Source: an uncultured Oscillospiraceae bacterium (GTDB lineage Bacteria; Bacillota; Clostridia; Oscillospirales; Oscillospiraceae). From it: a stretch of 64,000 nucleotides of DNA. The stretch lies in the NCBI GenBank assembly GCA_947627325.1, contig CANQVO010000004.1, forward strand, positions 62,001-126,000. Direction: 5' to 3'. The position numbers were made by a program, and so were the translations under genes. This document shows, piece by piece, positions 55,501 through 63,287 of this stretch; the first letter of the stretch is position 1, and each line of letters opens with the position of its first letter. Below the pieces are notes generated by a model that had not been told where the DNA came from, made no database searches, and worked only from the letters and a program-made list of their open reading frames with translations.

Positions 55501-55593
55501 TTGACAAACTATGGACAAATATTTAGTTATAGTAACACCAGGAAGGGAACTTAGTTGTATAGTACAAAAATTGACAAAATGTGTGGACAAACA
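55501..55593 (+). repeat. Imperfect direct repeats upstream of the split gene
   Basis: TTGACAAACTATGGACAAAT (55501-55520) and TTGACAAAATGTGTGGACAA (55571-55590) repeat the pair TTGACAAA and TGGACAAA. Between them TTAGTTATAGTA (55524-55535) and TTAGTTGTATAGTA (55551-55564) also repeat. They may be promoters or protein-binding sites; -35/-10 spacing is not ideal for either copy. Confidence 0.5.
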
Positions 55594-55607
55594 ACAGGAG
55601 GACTGAT

Positions 55608-57671
55608 ATGATGAGCATAGGGGTGACGTTAGATATGAAAAATCCGAATGCTCTATGTACTGTTGGCATGTTGTCCGCTCTTTTGGAAAGAGAAAAGCGT
55701 GACTATATTGATTTAGTGTCTCCATTCATCCTAGCATCCCTTCCTACGACCATTGGTCAGGAAATTGATGTTGAGCACATACAGTCTACGATAAAACGAG
55801 AATACGGTTTTGACAATATGCCGCTCGGCTTCATAGAAGCCATTTTGCAAAGGAACACAAAGACTAAGAAGGCTAAGACTTCTGTGCGCCCATATGTCCG
55901 AAAAGAAAAAGGAAAGTACTATGTGGCTACGCCCTTTGACAGCAAGGGCTTTTTAGAAGATCAATTAGAGATGCGCCAGAAAATTGACTATGTGCTCAAT
56001 AAGATGAAAGATTATTTTATTGAGAAGAAGCTTTATAAAGCCTTGGATCTTAATGCGCTGAAAGATATGCTAATTAGCTTTTTTGAATCTTGTGGTTTCA
56101 CTATGGCAAAAGACATTAACGATTTACAAATGGTTACCACGACCTAAAATGGCAAGAGAAATTTTTGGGTTGCGCAATTTATCCTTGATTCATTAAACTG
56201 CCATGCGTTAGAGTCTGAATATTTGCAAGAAATTGTGAGAGGCTTTTTTGCGTATAAGGCGCTTTATTACTTTGAAAGGGAAAATAAGCTGAGCGTTTCT
56301 TCGAGACTGAAGAATGTTACATTTTATCTGGACTGTTCACTCGTAATTAATTGCTTGGGCTATGATTCAGAAGCGCGGCGACAAGGCGTTAGGGAGTTGA
56401 TCGATCTAATACGAACAAGCGGTGGTCGAGTTTGTGTCTTTGAGCACACAGTAGCAGAGGCGGAAGGCCTACTTTCTGCCTTTGCAAAGCGAGCTGACCG
56501 AAAGAATGCTTTTCAACTAGAAGGTCTTGCCTCAAAGAATTATCCACCTGAAATATTGGAGATAATCTCGTCATCGGTTAGCAAAAATTTGATGGAGCAA
56601 GAAATGATTGAAACCGTTGCCGCGCCGGGGTATTCTTTGGAAAATTATCCGGATGTCCAAGATGAAAAAGCTATAACCAAATGGCTCATAGAATCGAGAA
56701 GCAAACATAGACATTACGAAAATCAGAGCGAGAGATTCGAGTATGATACCAAATCGTTAGCTGCCATTGGAATGCTTAGAAAGAATAGCCATCCAACAAA
56801 AATCGAGCGTTGCCGCGCGATACTGGTTACGCAAGACCCTTGGATAGCACAATGCATGAAAGCGTTGGCCCCCAAGAAATTCCTTTCAGAGATTGATTTT
56901 GCAATGCTTGATATAGAGGTCATAAGTTTGCTTTGGCTAAGCAGCCAAGATATAAAAGGCTCGCTCCCAATGGATATGCTGATAGCAAATGCCGCCGCGG
57001 CTTGTCAGCTTACGCAGGAAGTCATGAATCGGGCAATTGAATTGACCGATCAATTTGTTGCGAGTGGGGATATTCCCGAAGACGCGGCGTTATTGATTCG
57101 CAGTCAACCACATATTCGCCCATACTTGCTTGAAGCAACCGAAAATGATATTGGTGCTATATCTGTTGAGAACATTCAGCATGCTATAGACAGATATGTT
57201 GAAAGGGAAGCAAAAAAGTATGTAGATGACGCCACCTTGTCACTCGAGAGAAAAAAGCAGAGAGAATTAGACCAAAAGGAGGAAGAGATTCAAAAGCTGA
57301 GAGCGGCAGTCAAGCGAGGAGAGGAGGAAAAAGAGAAGCGGGAAAGCCTGAGGAGAGGCGCAATACTTATAGCGAGACGCACGGCGAAGAAAACCGCTGA
57401 ACGATTTGAATGGGGTATTATTATTGTCTCTTTTCTCATTCTGCTGGCGACTATTGGCATTTGGGCCGTTAAGGCTTGCACCGACTACTTAGCTCCCCTG
57501 CATTCAGGGTGGCGTATAGTGTTCGTTATTTTGGACATAATTGCGCTGCTTCAAATCATTGATTATTTTTCTAACCCTAATGGATGGATCAGATGCCTTT
57601 CTCGACGAATAAAAAACGCTGTCTATACTCGTGCATATAGTAAAGAAATTGCTAAAATTAATATTTCTTGA
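55608..57671 (+). pseudogene. Putative PIN-like nuclease with C-terminal membrane helices, split by TAA
   Basis: ATG 55608 follows AGGAGGACTGAT. After 179 codons a TAA (56145-56147) interrupts, and the same frame continues without a break to 57671, giving 688 codons in total. The sequence just after the stop (NGKRNFWVAQFILDSL) is protein-like, so one gene with a nonsense mutation is more likely than two. A PIN-like segment, FYLDCSLVINCLGYDS then VCVFEHTVAEAEGLL, is near codons 239-285. A coiled coil and two membrane helices (IIIVSFLILLATIGIWAV and IVFVILDIIALLQIIDYF) close it. A restart at TTG 56223 could make the 482-residue C-terminal part. The function is unknown; location suggests defence. 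Confidence 0.6.
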
Positions 57672-57716
57672 GCCAATTAAAAGGGGACTTATTTTCCAAT
57701 TTGACCACGGAAACAC

Positions 57717-57750
57717 GAAATCCCTGAAGCTGAGAGGCTTCAGGGATTTC
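57717..57750 (+). terminator. Hairpin after the split gene
   Basis: GAAATCCCTGAAGC (57717-57730) pairs with GCTTCAGGGATTTC (57737-57750), 14 pairs around TGAGAG. It is a good candidate terminator although the following T-content is modest. Confidence 0.7.
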
Positions 57751-58005
57751 GCTCGTCCTTTTCCTATGGTCCTTTTCCGCGGCTGGCCTCGCAATCGCTC
57801 CTCGCCACTATCCGGGGGGGGGATATACATTTGTATATCTCGCTGTAGGGCGCTGGCGGAAAGGCCGCATCCTTCTGCCCTTTTCTTCCCTCGTTGTTCA
57901 CTTAGCCCTGCGCCCAACTAAAAAGAATATCATTTTCCATCTATTCAAATTCGCCAAGTTGTGATATTCTATAAATGCGCAAGAAAGTTGTTGGGGGTGA
58001 AAACA
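57751..58005. other. Non-coding gap before the first endonuclease gene
   Basis: No supported gene is seen. It holds a G-run (57815-57822) and a short palindrome, GATATACATTTGTATATC (57822-57839). The last 60 bases are AT-rich and probably contain the promoter of the next gene, but no convincing -35/-10 pair was found. Confidence 0.6.
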
Positions 58006-59070
58006 ATGACCGCGGCGGAGTTTGCCACATTCGTAGAGCAAGTATGCCATCTATTAGAGAACATATCTCAACAGGATCCGGAGCGGGTCACAAGATGTAA
58101 TACGGGAGAAAAATTTGAAACGCTTGTGGTGGAGGCCGCGGAGAGCGTAATTGGCGGGGGCTACCCAGGGGCCCAGATCCACTACCTACAGGGGAGCCAC
58201 GCTTTCCCTGACATTGTAGTTGAATTTCCTGGTGGGGAGCGATACGGCATTGAGGTCAAGAGTTCTTCCTCCTCAACGTCCAGATCGTGGAAAATCAACG
58301 GAAACAGCGTCCTTGGCAGCACGAAGGAAAACGTGCTGGACACGTACATCATCTTTGGAAAAACCGCCAGAGGCCATCACGCTTTTCGTTGCAAGAGATA
58401 TGAGGACGCCGTGGCGAATGTGGGAGTGACGCACAGCCCTCGATATCTGATTGATTTAGATGTGGCCCCGGAGGAAACTTTTTTCAGAAAATCCGGGCTG
58501 AGTTATCAAGAAATTTCGGAGAGCGATAATCCGATCGGCCTAATCACCGATTACTTTCGCGGACAGGGACAGCAGGCTTGGTGGTTGGGGGAGGACCGCA
58601 TCGCCCCGGCGATTATTCGGATGTTCGGAACATTATCGCAAAGCGAAAAGGATGAGCTCATTAGCTATTGCTTCGTCCACTTTCCGGAGGTGCTTTCCTC
58701 CAGTCAAAAGAAGTATTATCGCAGCGCGTTCTGGCTGACATTGGAACGCAGTGTGGTATCTACCTCCTTGCGGGATAACTTTAGCGCGAGCGGGCGGGTA
58801 GATTTGACGCTGCCGCGTCACAGCTATTTAAGAGTGCCTCGTATATGTCAAACCTTGCGTGACCATCGGCGCCATGTTTTGGCCGCACTGCGAGACGCCT
58901 CTGATGAAAGCCTTCTGCGGGACTGGGCCCCGCTTATGGACTTGGAGGCGATTCCTGAAGATCGTGTTCATGCCTGGGTAGAAATTAGCGCCTTAGCGTA
59001 TAGTTCCACCAATCAGGATTCCTTGGGCGAGAACATGGATATGCTGTTCCAGATTTTAACAGACGAATAA
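58006..59070 (+). CDS. Type II restriction endonuclease, PD-(D/E)XK fold (R1)
   Basis: The product has 354 residues, with ATG 58006 behind TTGGGGGTGAAAACA. The nuclease core is HAFPDIVVEF (Asp69) followed by RYGIEVKSSSSS (Glu83, Lys85). Further on, VTHSPRYLIDLDV near 141-153 is shared with the second endonuclease of this cluster. The gene faces the first cytosine methylase, with only 25 bases between their stop codons. The cognate methylase pair suggests a cytosine-containing recognition site. No C protein gene is seen. Specificity cannot be read from sequence. Confidence 0.82.
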   Translation: MTAAEFATFVEQVCHLLENISQQDPERVTRCNTGEKFETLVVEAAESVIGGGYPGAQIHYLQGSHAFPDIVVEFPGGERYGIEVKSSSSSTSRSWKINGNSVLGSTKENVLDTYIIFGKTARGHHAFRCKRYEDAVANVGVTHSPRYLIDLDVAPEETFFRKSGLSYQEISESDNPIGLITDYFRGQGQQAWWLGEDRIAPAIIRMFGTLSQSEKDELISYCFVHFPEVLSSSQKKYYRSAFWLTLERSVVSTSLRDNFSASGRVDLTLPRHSYLRVPRICQTLRDHRRHVLAALRDASDESLLRDWAPLMDLEAIPEDRVHAWVEISALAYSSTNQDSLGENMDMLFQILTDE

Positions 59071-59095
59071 AAAGGGAAGGCATCGCTGCCCTCCC

Positions 59096-60526
59096 TCAAC
59101 CAAAGTATTTTTCCCAATGGTCCTCGATTCGTTTGGCGATATGATACGCCAGCAGCGGGGGAACGGCGTTTCCAATCAATTTATACGCATCTGAGGCGGA
59201 GACGCTTACGCCCGTGTCGTCGGCGGGGAGAACAAAGTGGTAATCGTCTGGAAATGTCTGTATTCTGGCGCACTCGCGAATCGTCAGCCTGCGCTCTGAC
59301 TTGCCGGCCGCGAGCTCGTTGAGATATTTCCCGCCATGCGCGGCGCTCAGTCGACGGTACTCAATATTTCCGTGGTGCTCCGAGCGAATCGTTGGCCCAA
59401 TGCCATCTAAATTTACCTCGGTTTGCCCTTGGCAATGCTTTCCCATATATTTCGCCCGAGAGTAGCTCGCCTGATCTTTATCTGTTGTTTGGTCGGGCTC
59501 CAGAAGCCCCTCAAACGCGGTGCTAAGGGTGACAAACGGCAAGAGATGGTTGCCCGCGGAGCCCAAGTCGTCATGCGTGATCAGCGGATACGGGTCGTAG
59601 CCGCCTGGGATTTCTGGTTTACTTAGCGCGGCAAGCGCCTCGGGCCGCAGAGCGGATTTCTTAAAGCCGTAGAAGATCACGCGCTCCCGGCTTTGTGGAA
59701 CGCCGAAATTCGCCGCGAGTAACACTCTGGCGGGTACGACCAAGTACCCCCCATCGCAAACAGAGGCAAAATCTCTTTCGATGATCCGCTTGACATCGCC
59801 AAGATTTGTGAGCCCTTTCACATTTTCGGCGATAAAGATTTTGGGCTGCGTGAGACTGATTACCTCCCGCATCCACATATAGAGCTGGCCGCGGCTTTCA
59901 ATGGAGGGAGTATCTTCTTCTAGAGCTTTTCCGGTGTGACTTTTATCGGAGCGAAACCCCTGCCGCTTCCCCGCGATCGAGAAATCCTGACATGGGAAGC
60001 CCCCGGTGACCACATCTACGGCGGTTGGGAAAATGGTGTGTTGATTGCCTTTTTGGAGCTTGACTAAATCAACGATGCTTTGATCGTGATAGTCAGATTT
60101 TGGGATCCCGAACTTGGCGAAATAGTTGGTCCAAACCCGGAGGGCGTCGGGGCGAATATCGTTGGCGAAAACCGTGTGGAAACGAGTTTTTGGGAGGCGC
60201 GCCCACCGCTGACCATCTTGCCTGATGTTCCAGTGGGGATTGACCCTATTATTCACAGAGGCGGCCAATACATCAAACCCGCCCTCAAATCCGAGGTCCA
60301 TGCCGCCACAGCCGGAAAACAGCGAGAGGACATTGAGCGGCGTTCGCTGGGCGGAGGCTCTTTTGCCTCCAGAGAGTCGCATGGGACGAATGGCGTCGCT
60401 GGGGATCATCCATACGCCGCACCGCTTGACCGCTCCCTCAACGCGCCCCGCTTGGCACAGCGTTTGCACCCGGCGCTCTGACAGTTGCCACCTGGCGGCT
60501 AAGTCTTTTGCCGAGGCATACTCCAT
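59096..60526 (-). CDS. C5-cytosine DNA methyltransferase with N-terminal HTH (M1)
   Basis: The product has 476 residues. Motif I LSLFSGCGGMDLGF is near 68-81, the catalytic Cys in GGFPCQDFSIAGKRQGF is near residue 179, ENVKGL is near 234-239, and the closing motif is YKLIGNAVPPLLAYHIA. Residues 1-50 form an extra MerR/Xis-like HTH (SAKDLAARWQLSERRVQTLC then GAVKRCGVWMIPSDA) not needed for methylation. It may bind the divergent promoter region 60527-60623 and regulate the cluster. The methylase call is secure; the regulatory role is inference. Confidence 0.93.
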   Translation of the reverse strand: MEYASAKDLAARWQLSERRVQTLCQAGRVEGAVKRCGVWMIPSDAIRPMRLSGGKRASAQRTPLNVLSLFSGCGGMDLGFEGGFDVLAASVNNRVNPHWNIRQDGQRWARLPKTRFHTVFANDIRPDALRVWTNYFAKFGIPKSDYHDQSIVDLVKLQKGNQHTIFPTAVDVVTGGFPCQDFSIAGKRQGFRSDKSHTGKALEEDTPSIESRGQLYMWMREVISLTQPKIFIAENVKGLTNLGDVKRIIERDFASVCDGGYLVVPARVLLAANFGVPQSRERVIFYGFKKSALRPEALAALSKPEIPGGYDPYPLITHDDLGSAGNHLLPFVTLSTAFEGLLEPDQTTDKDQASYSRAKYMGKHCQGQTEVNLDGIGPTIRSEHHGNIEYRRLSAAHGGKYLNELAAGKSERRLTIRECARIQTFPDDYHFVLPADDTGVSVSASDAYKLIGNAVPPLLAYHIAKRIEDHWEKYFG

Positions 60527-60549
60527 AAAATCAGCCCCTCTCTTACTGC

Positions 60550-60578
60550 ATTCTATTCGTTTTCCCGCCGAAAGTCAA
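60550..60578 (-). promoter_or_regulatory. Promoter of the M1 methylase gene
   Basis: On the minus strand, TTGACT (60578-60573) and TAGAAT (60555-60550) have a 17-base spacer, 24 bases before ATG 60526. It lies in the divergent gap shared with the vsr gene. Confidence 0.78.
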
Positions 60579-60623
60579 GCGCGAAGAGGAAGAATTTTTA
60601 GACAGAGAAGGTGTGTTGTCCGT

Positions 60624-61097
60624 ATGAGTCGTTCTCCGGAGGTAACACATAAAATCATGTCGGCAGTCCACTCGAAAGAGACGCGGCCGGAGGTTGCCTT
60701 GCGCCGTGAATTATGGTGCCGAGGCCTTCGCTATCGCAAAAATGATAAACGACTGCCGGGGAAGCCGGACATTGTGCTGTCGAGAGCTCGTCTGGCCGTT
60801 TTTTGCGACGGAGACTTTTGGCATGGACATAACTGGGCTATACGGGGCTATGGATCTCTCGAAAAAGAGCTGAAACGGTATTCCAAGCCCTGGGCGGAAA
60901 AAATAATGAAAAACATCCAAAGGGATCAGGAAGTCGATCGGAAGTTAAAGAAATTAGGTTGGCAGGTGCTTCGCGTCTGGGAAAGTGATATCAAAAAGAA
61001 CGTGAGACGCTGCGGCAACTTAGTGGAATATACCTACTGGCGGGCGAGACGCAATTTAGAGGATGAGGAAAGTGATGATTACGACGAGTATGATTGA
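60624..61097 (+). CDS. vsr: Very short patch repair (Vsr-type) mismatch endonuclease
   Basis: The product has 157 residues starting at ATG 60624. Vsr hallmarks are SAVHSKETRPEVALRRELW, GLRYRKNDKRLPGKPDIVL and FCDGDFWHGHNW. The Asp and two His match the nicking site of T:G mismatch endonucleases; the usual Cys in HGCFWHGH is replaced by Asp. It repairs T:G pairs that arise when 5-methylcytosine deaminates, so it protects the sites modified by M1 and M2. It ends in an acidic tail (DEESDDYDEYD) and overlaps the second methylase gene by 23 bases. Confidence 0.93.
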   Translation: MSRSPEVTHKIMSAVHSKETRPEVALRRELWCRGLRYRKNDKRLPGKPDIVLSRARLAVFCDGDFWHGHNWAIRGYGSLEKELKRYSKPWAEKIMKNIQRDQEVDRKLKKLGWQVLRVWESDIKKNVRRCGNLVEYTYWRARRNLEDEESDDYDEYD

Positions 61098-62049
61098 TGT
61101 TGTAAGCCTATTCGCTGGAATTGGTGGAATCTGTTTAGGATTTCAGCGGGCGGGATTTCGTATTTGTTGGGCGAACGAGAAAAATCACGCCGCCTGCGAG
61201 ACGTATCGGCACAATTTTGGTGCGGAATATTTAGTCGAGGGTGATATTCGAAAAGTCGATATGAGTAGGATCCCTCACGCGGAGGTTTTGGCGGCGGGAT
61301 TTCCATGCCAGTCGTTTTCTCTGGGCGGGGCGCGGCAAGGATTTGCCGATCCAAGAGGGACAATGTTTTTTGAGGTGATCCGAGCCGCCGCCGCGGTAAA
61401 GCCAAAGGTCATCTTTTTAGAAAACGTAGAAAATCTTATGGAGCACGACAACGGCCAGACATTTCAGACGGTCTATGCCTCTCTGGTAGAACTTGGCTAT
61501 ATTGTCCGCTACCAGCCGATGGCTACCCACGAGTACGCCAATATTCCACAAACAAGAAGGCGGATATATATTGTCGCTTTTTCCGACCTGGAAATGAGCA
61601 GAGCGTTTCAATTTCCAGATCCGTTGCCGCTCGTAAAAAGCGCGATGGATATGATTGACACATCGGAAAGGAAACCGGACATTTACTATTATAGCGGTGA
61701 CACCGCATTTGACCGCTATGTTCGAGCGACCGTGACCGATCGGCGGTTTTTCTACCGGATATTCAATGGCTCCATCCGCAAGCTGACCAACAGCAAATGC
61801 CCCACGCTAACAGCCTCTATGACGACGCCCAGAAACGCCGCTGTCCTTCGTGATAACTACGGCGTTCGACGCTTAACACTGAAGGAATGCCTGATGTTTC
61901 AAGGCTTTCCAGCGACGTACTATTTCCCGAAAAGCATCCGCCTGGAAGACGCCTATAGGCAAATCGGAAACTCGGTAACGGTACCGATTATTCAGCGAAC
62001 CGCCCAAAATATAAAAAAAGCGATGGAGGGGACTAACGATGAGACATGA
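61075..62049 (+). CDS. C5-cytosine DNA methyltransferase (M2)
   Basis: The product has about 324 residues; ATG 61075 is chosen because GAGG sits six bases upstream (61063 and 61090 are alternatives). Motif I is VVSLFAGIGGICLGF, the catalytic Cys in GFPCQSFSLGGARQGF is near residue 78, FLENVENL follows, then the target-recognition region and QIGNSVTVP. It is shorter than M1, lacks the HTH, and has a different recognition region. It overlaps vsr upstream and the second endonuclease downstream, so the three genes form one operon. Confidence 0.94.
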   Translation: MITTSMIDVVSLFAGIGGICLGFQRAGFRICWANEKNHAACETYRHNFGAEYLVEGDIRKVDMSRIPHAEVLAAGFPCQSFSLGGARQGFADPRGTMFFEVIRAAAAVKPKVIFLENVENLMEHDNGQTFQTVYASLVELGYIVRYQPMATHEYANIPQTRRRIYIVAFSDLEMSRAFQFPDPLPLVKSAMDMIDTSERKPDIYYYSGDTAFDRYVRATVTDRRFFYRIFNGSIRKLTNSKCPTLTASMTTPRNAAVLRDNYGVRRLTLKECLMFQGFPATYYFPKSIRLEDAYRQIGNSVTVPIIQRTAQNIKKAMEGTNDET

Positions 62050-63043
62050 GGATACCTATTGCGCTATATTTGGTCAGGTAACTGATAAATTAACAGAAAA
62101 ATATAGCGGAGAGGCGATTCCGAATAATTTTGATTTTGAAAGCGAATGCTACCGCGTTTTGAAACAAGTGGCGGAGCGAGAAGAAGTGGACGTCCATCTT
62201 CTTGGAAAGCATACATTTCCAGATATTATGTTGGAATACAAAGCGGATGGGGAGAAAATTGGTGTAGAGGTGAAACTGCACACAAGCGGCGATTCATGGA
62301 CGACCCTTGGAAATAGCGCTTACGCTTCCACACAGGCGTCAGGACTGGAAACCATTTTTCTGCTCTTTGGAAATTTTGAACAGCGCCCGCCCACGTTTGT
62401 CATCAAGCCATACGCCGCGTGTATCACGGACATCAAACTAACACACAGTCCAAGATATATTATCGACATGGAAGCGACCACTGATTTTTTGGGGGAGAAA
62501 ATCGGTGTTTCCTTTGACCAGCTGCGGCGCATGGAGGAGCGTGATCGCGTCACGTGTGTCAATACCTATATCGCAGAGACAAAATATAAGGAGCTGACCG
62601 CGGTTTCCGATAAAGAACAACTAATAGCCAAGGGGTTTGTATTATTCCCGGAATTTTTTTCGAGCTGTCCGTGGGCCCGATATCGCCGTATGAGCGTGTG
62701 GTTGTTCGCGAATAACATTCTTTGCCGCAATGTACGGGATTTTATTTCAGCCAGCGGGAAAGCGCGAATCGATGCGGTAGGCCCGGAGGAACTACCCAGA
62801 ATATTTACTAGCTTAAAAAATCGCGCGAGCGTGTTCAAGGAGGAGATCGAAAAAACTCCGGCGATCATTCTGAAGACCGCCTGGAACTTCGTGGATGAGA
62901 CCTTGACAGATATACCTGATTCCGCGGAGGATCGCGTTGCGCTTTGGCTGAATATCGCGTCCGAGCAATATGGGGGCGGGCAAAAAAGGATCGGCGCTAC
63001 GAGACATAAGTTCAGGGAGACACTTGAAAAAATATTAAGTTAG
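62039..63043 (+). CDS. Type II restriction endonuclease, PD-(D/E)XK fold (R2)
   Basis: The product has 334 residues and overlaps the M2 gene by 11 bases. The nuclease core is HTFPDIMLEYK (Asp62) and GVEVKLHTSGDSW (Glu77, Lys79). LTHSPRYIIDMEA near 134-146 closely matches the block in R1, and the overall order of elements is the same, so R1 and R2 are paralogues. Their flanks differ, which suggests different or partner specificities. Its composition is AT-richer than the core genome. Confidence 0.82.
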   Translation: MRHEDTYCAIFGQVTDKLTEKYSGEAIPNNFDFESECYRVLKQVAEREEVDVHLLGKHTFPDIMLEYKADGEKIGVEVKLHTSGDSWTTLGNSAYASTQASGLETIFLLFGNFEQRPPTFVIKPYAACITDIKLTHSPRYIIDMEATTDFLGEKIGVSFDQLRRMEERDRVTCVNTYIAETKYKELTAVSDKEQLIAKGFVLFPEFFSSCPWARYRRMSVWLFANNILCRNVRDFISASGKARIDAVGPEELPRIFTSLKNRASVFKEEIEKTPAIILKTAWNFVDETLTDIPDSAEDRVALWLNIASEQYGGGQKRIGATRHKFRETLEKILS

Positions 63044-63053
63044 GTAAGTTATC

Positions 63054-63287
63054 GATGGGCTGGGTGTTTATACTGCCCATGGAAAAGTTGCCGGAGGCCC
63101 TGGCTAGTTCCACACCGGATATCCCGACGCCAATGAATGGGAGCCGCTCAATGATAGCTCGTCAATGCTTTCCGCGTTTTTCAACGAGTGGCCGCGCGAT
63201 CCTAGCCCCGACAAGCAGAAACAAAAGGGGTGTGGTAAAATAAATAGAAAAGCGAGGGAAGGAGCAAGGCCTGATGCTCAGAATTGA
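63054..63287 (+). pseudogene. Possible gene remnant between R2 and the last gene
   Basis: One frame reads DGLGVYTAHGKVAGGPG, then a TAG (63105-63107), then a protein-like tail: FHTGYPDANEWEPL, SAFFNEWPRDPSPDKQK, ending at TGA 63285. There is no start codon or ribosome site. It may be the C-terminal remnant of a lost gene. The same stretch probably also carries the promoter of the next gene. Confidence 0.3.

Noticed and set aside
55608-63107. Altered genetic code or stop read-through to explain the split genes
   Set aside because: The breaks use both TAA and TAG, and neighbouring genes end normally at these codons; scattered nonsense mutations explain them better.
63055-63243. A 62-codon + strand frame after R2
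   Set aside because: No ribosome site, poor composition; another frame across the same bases is more protein-like.
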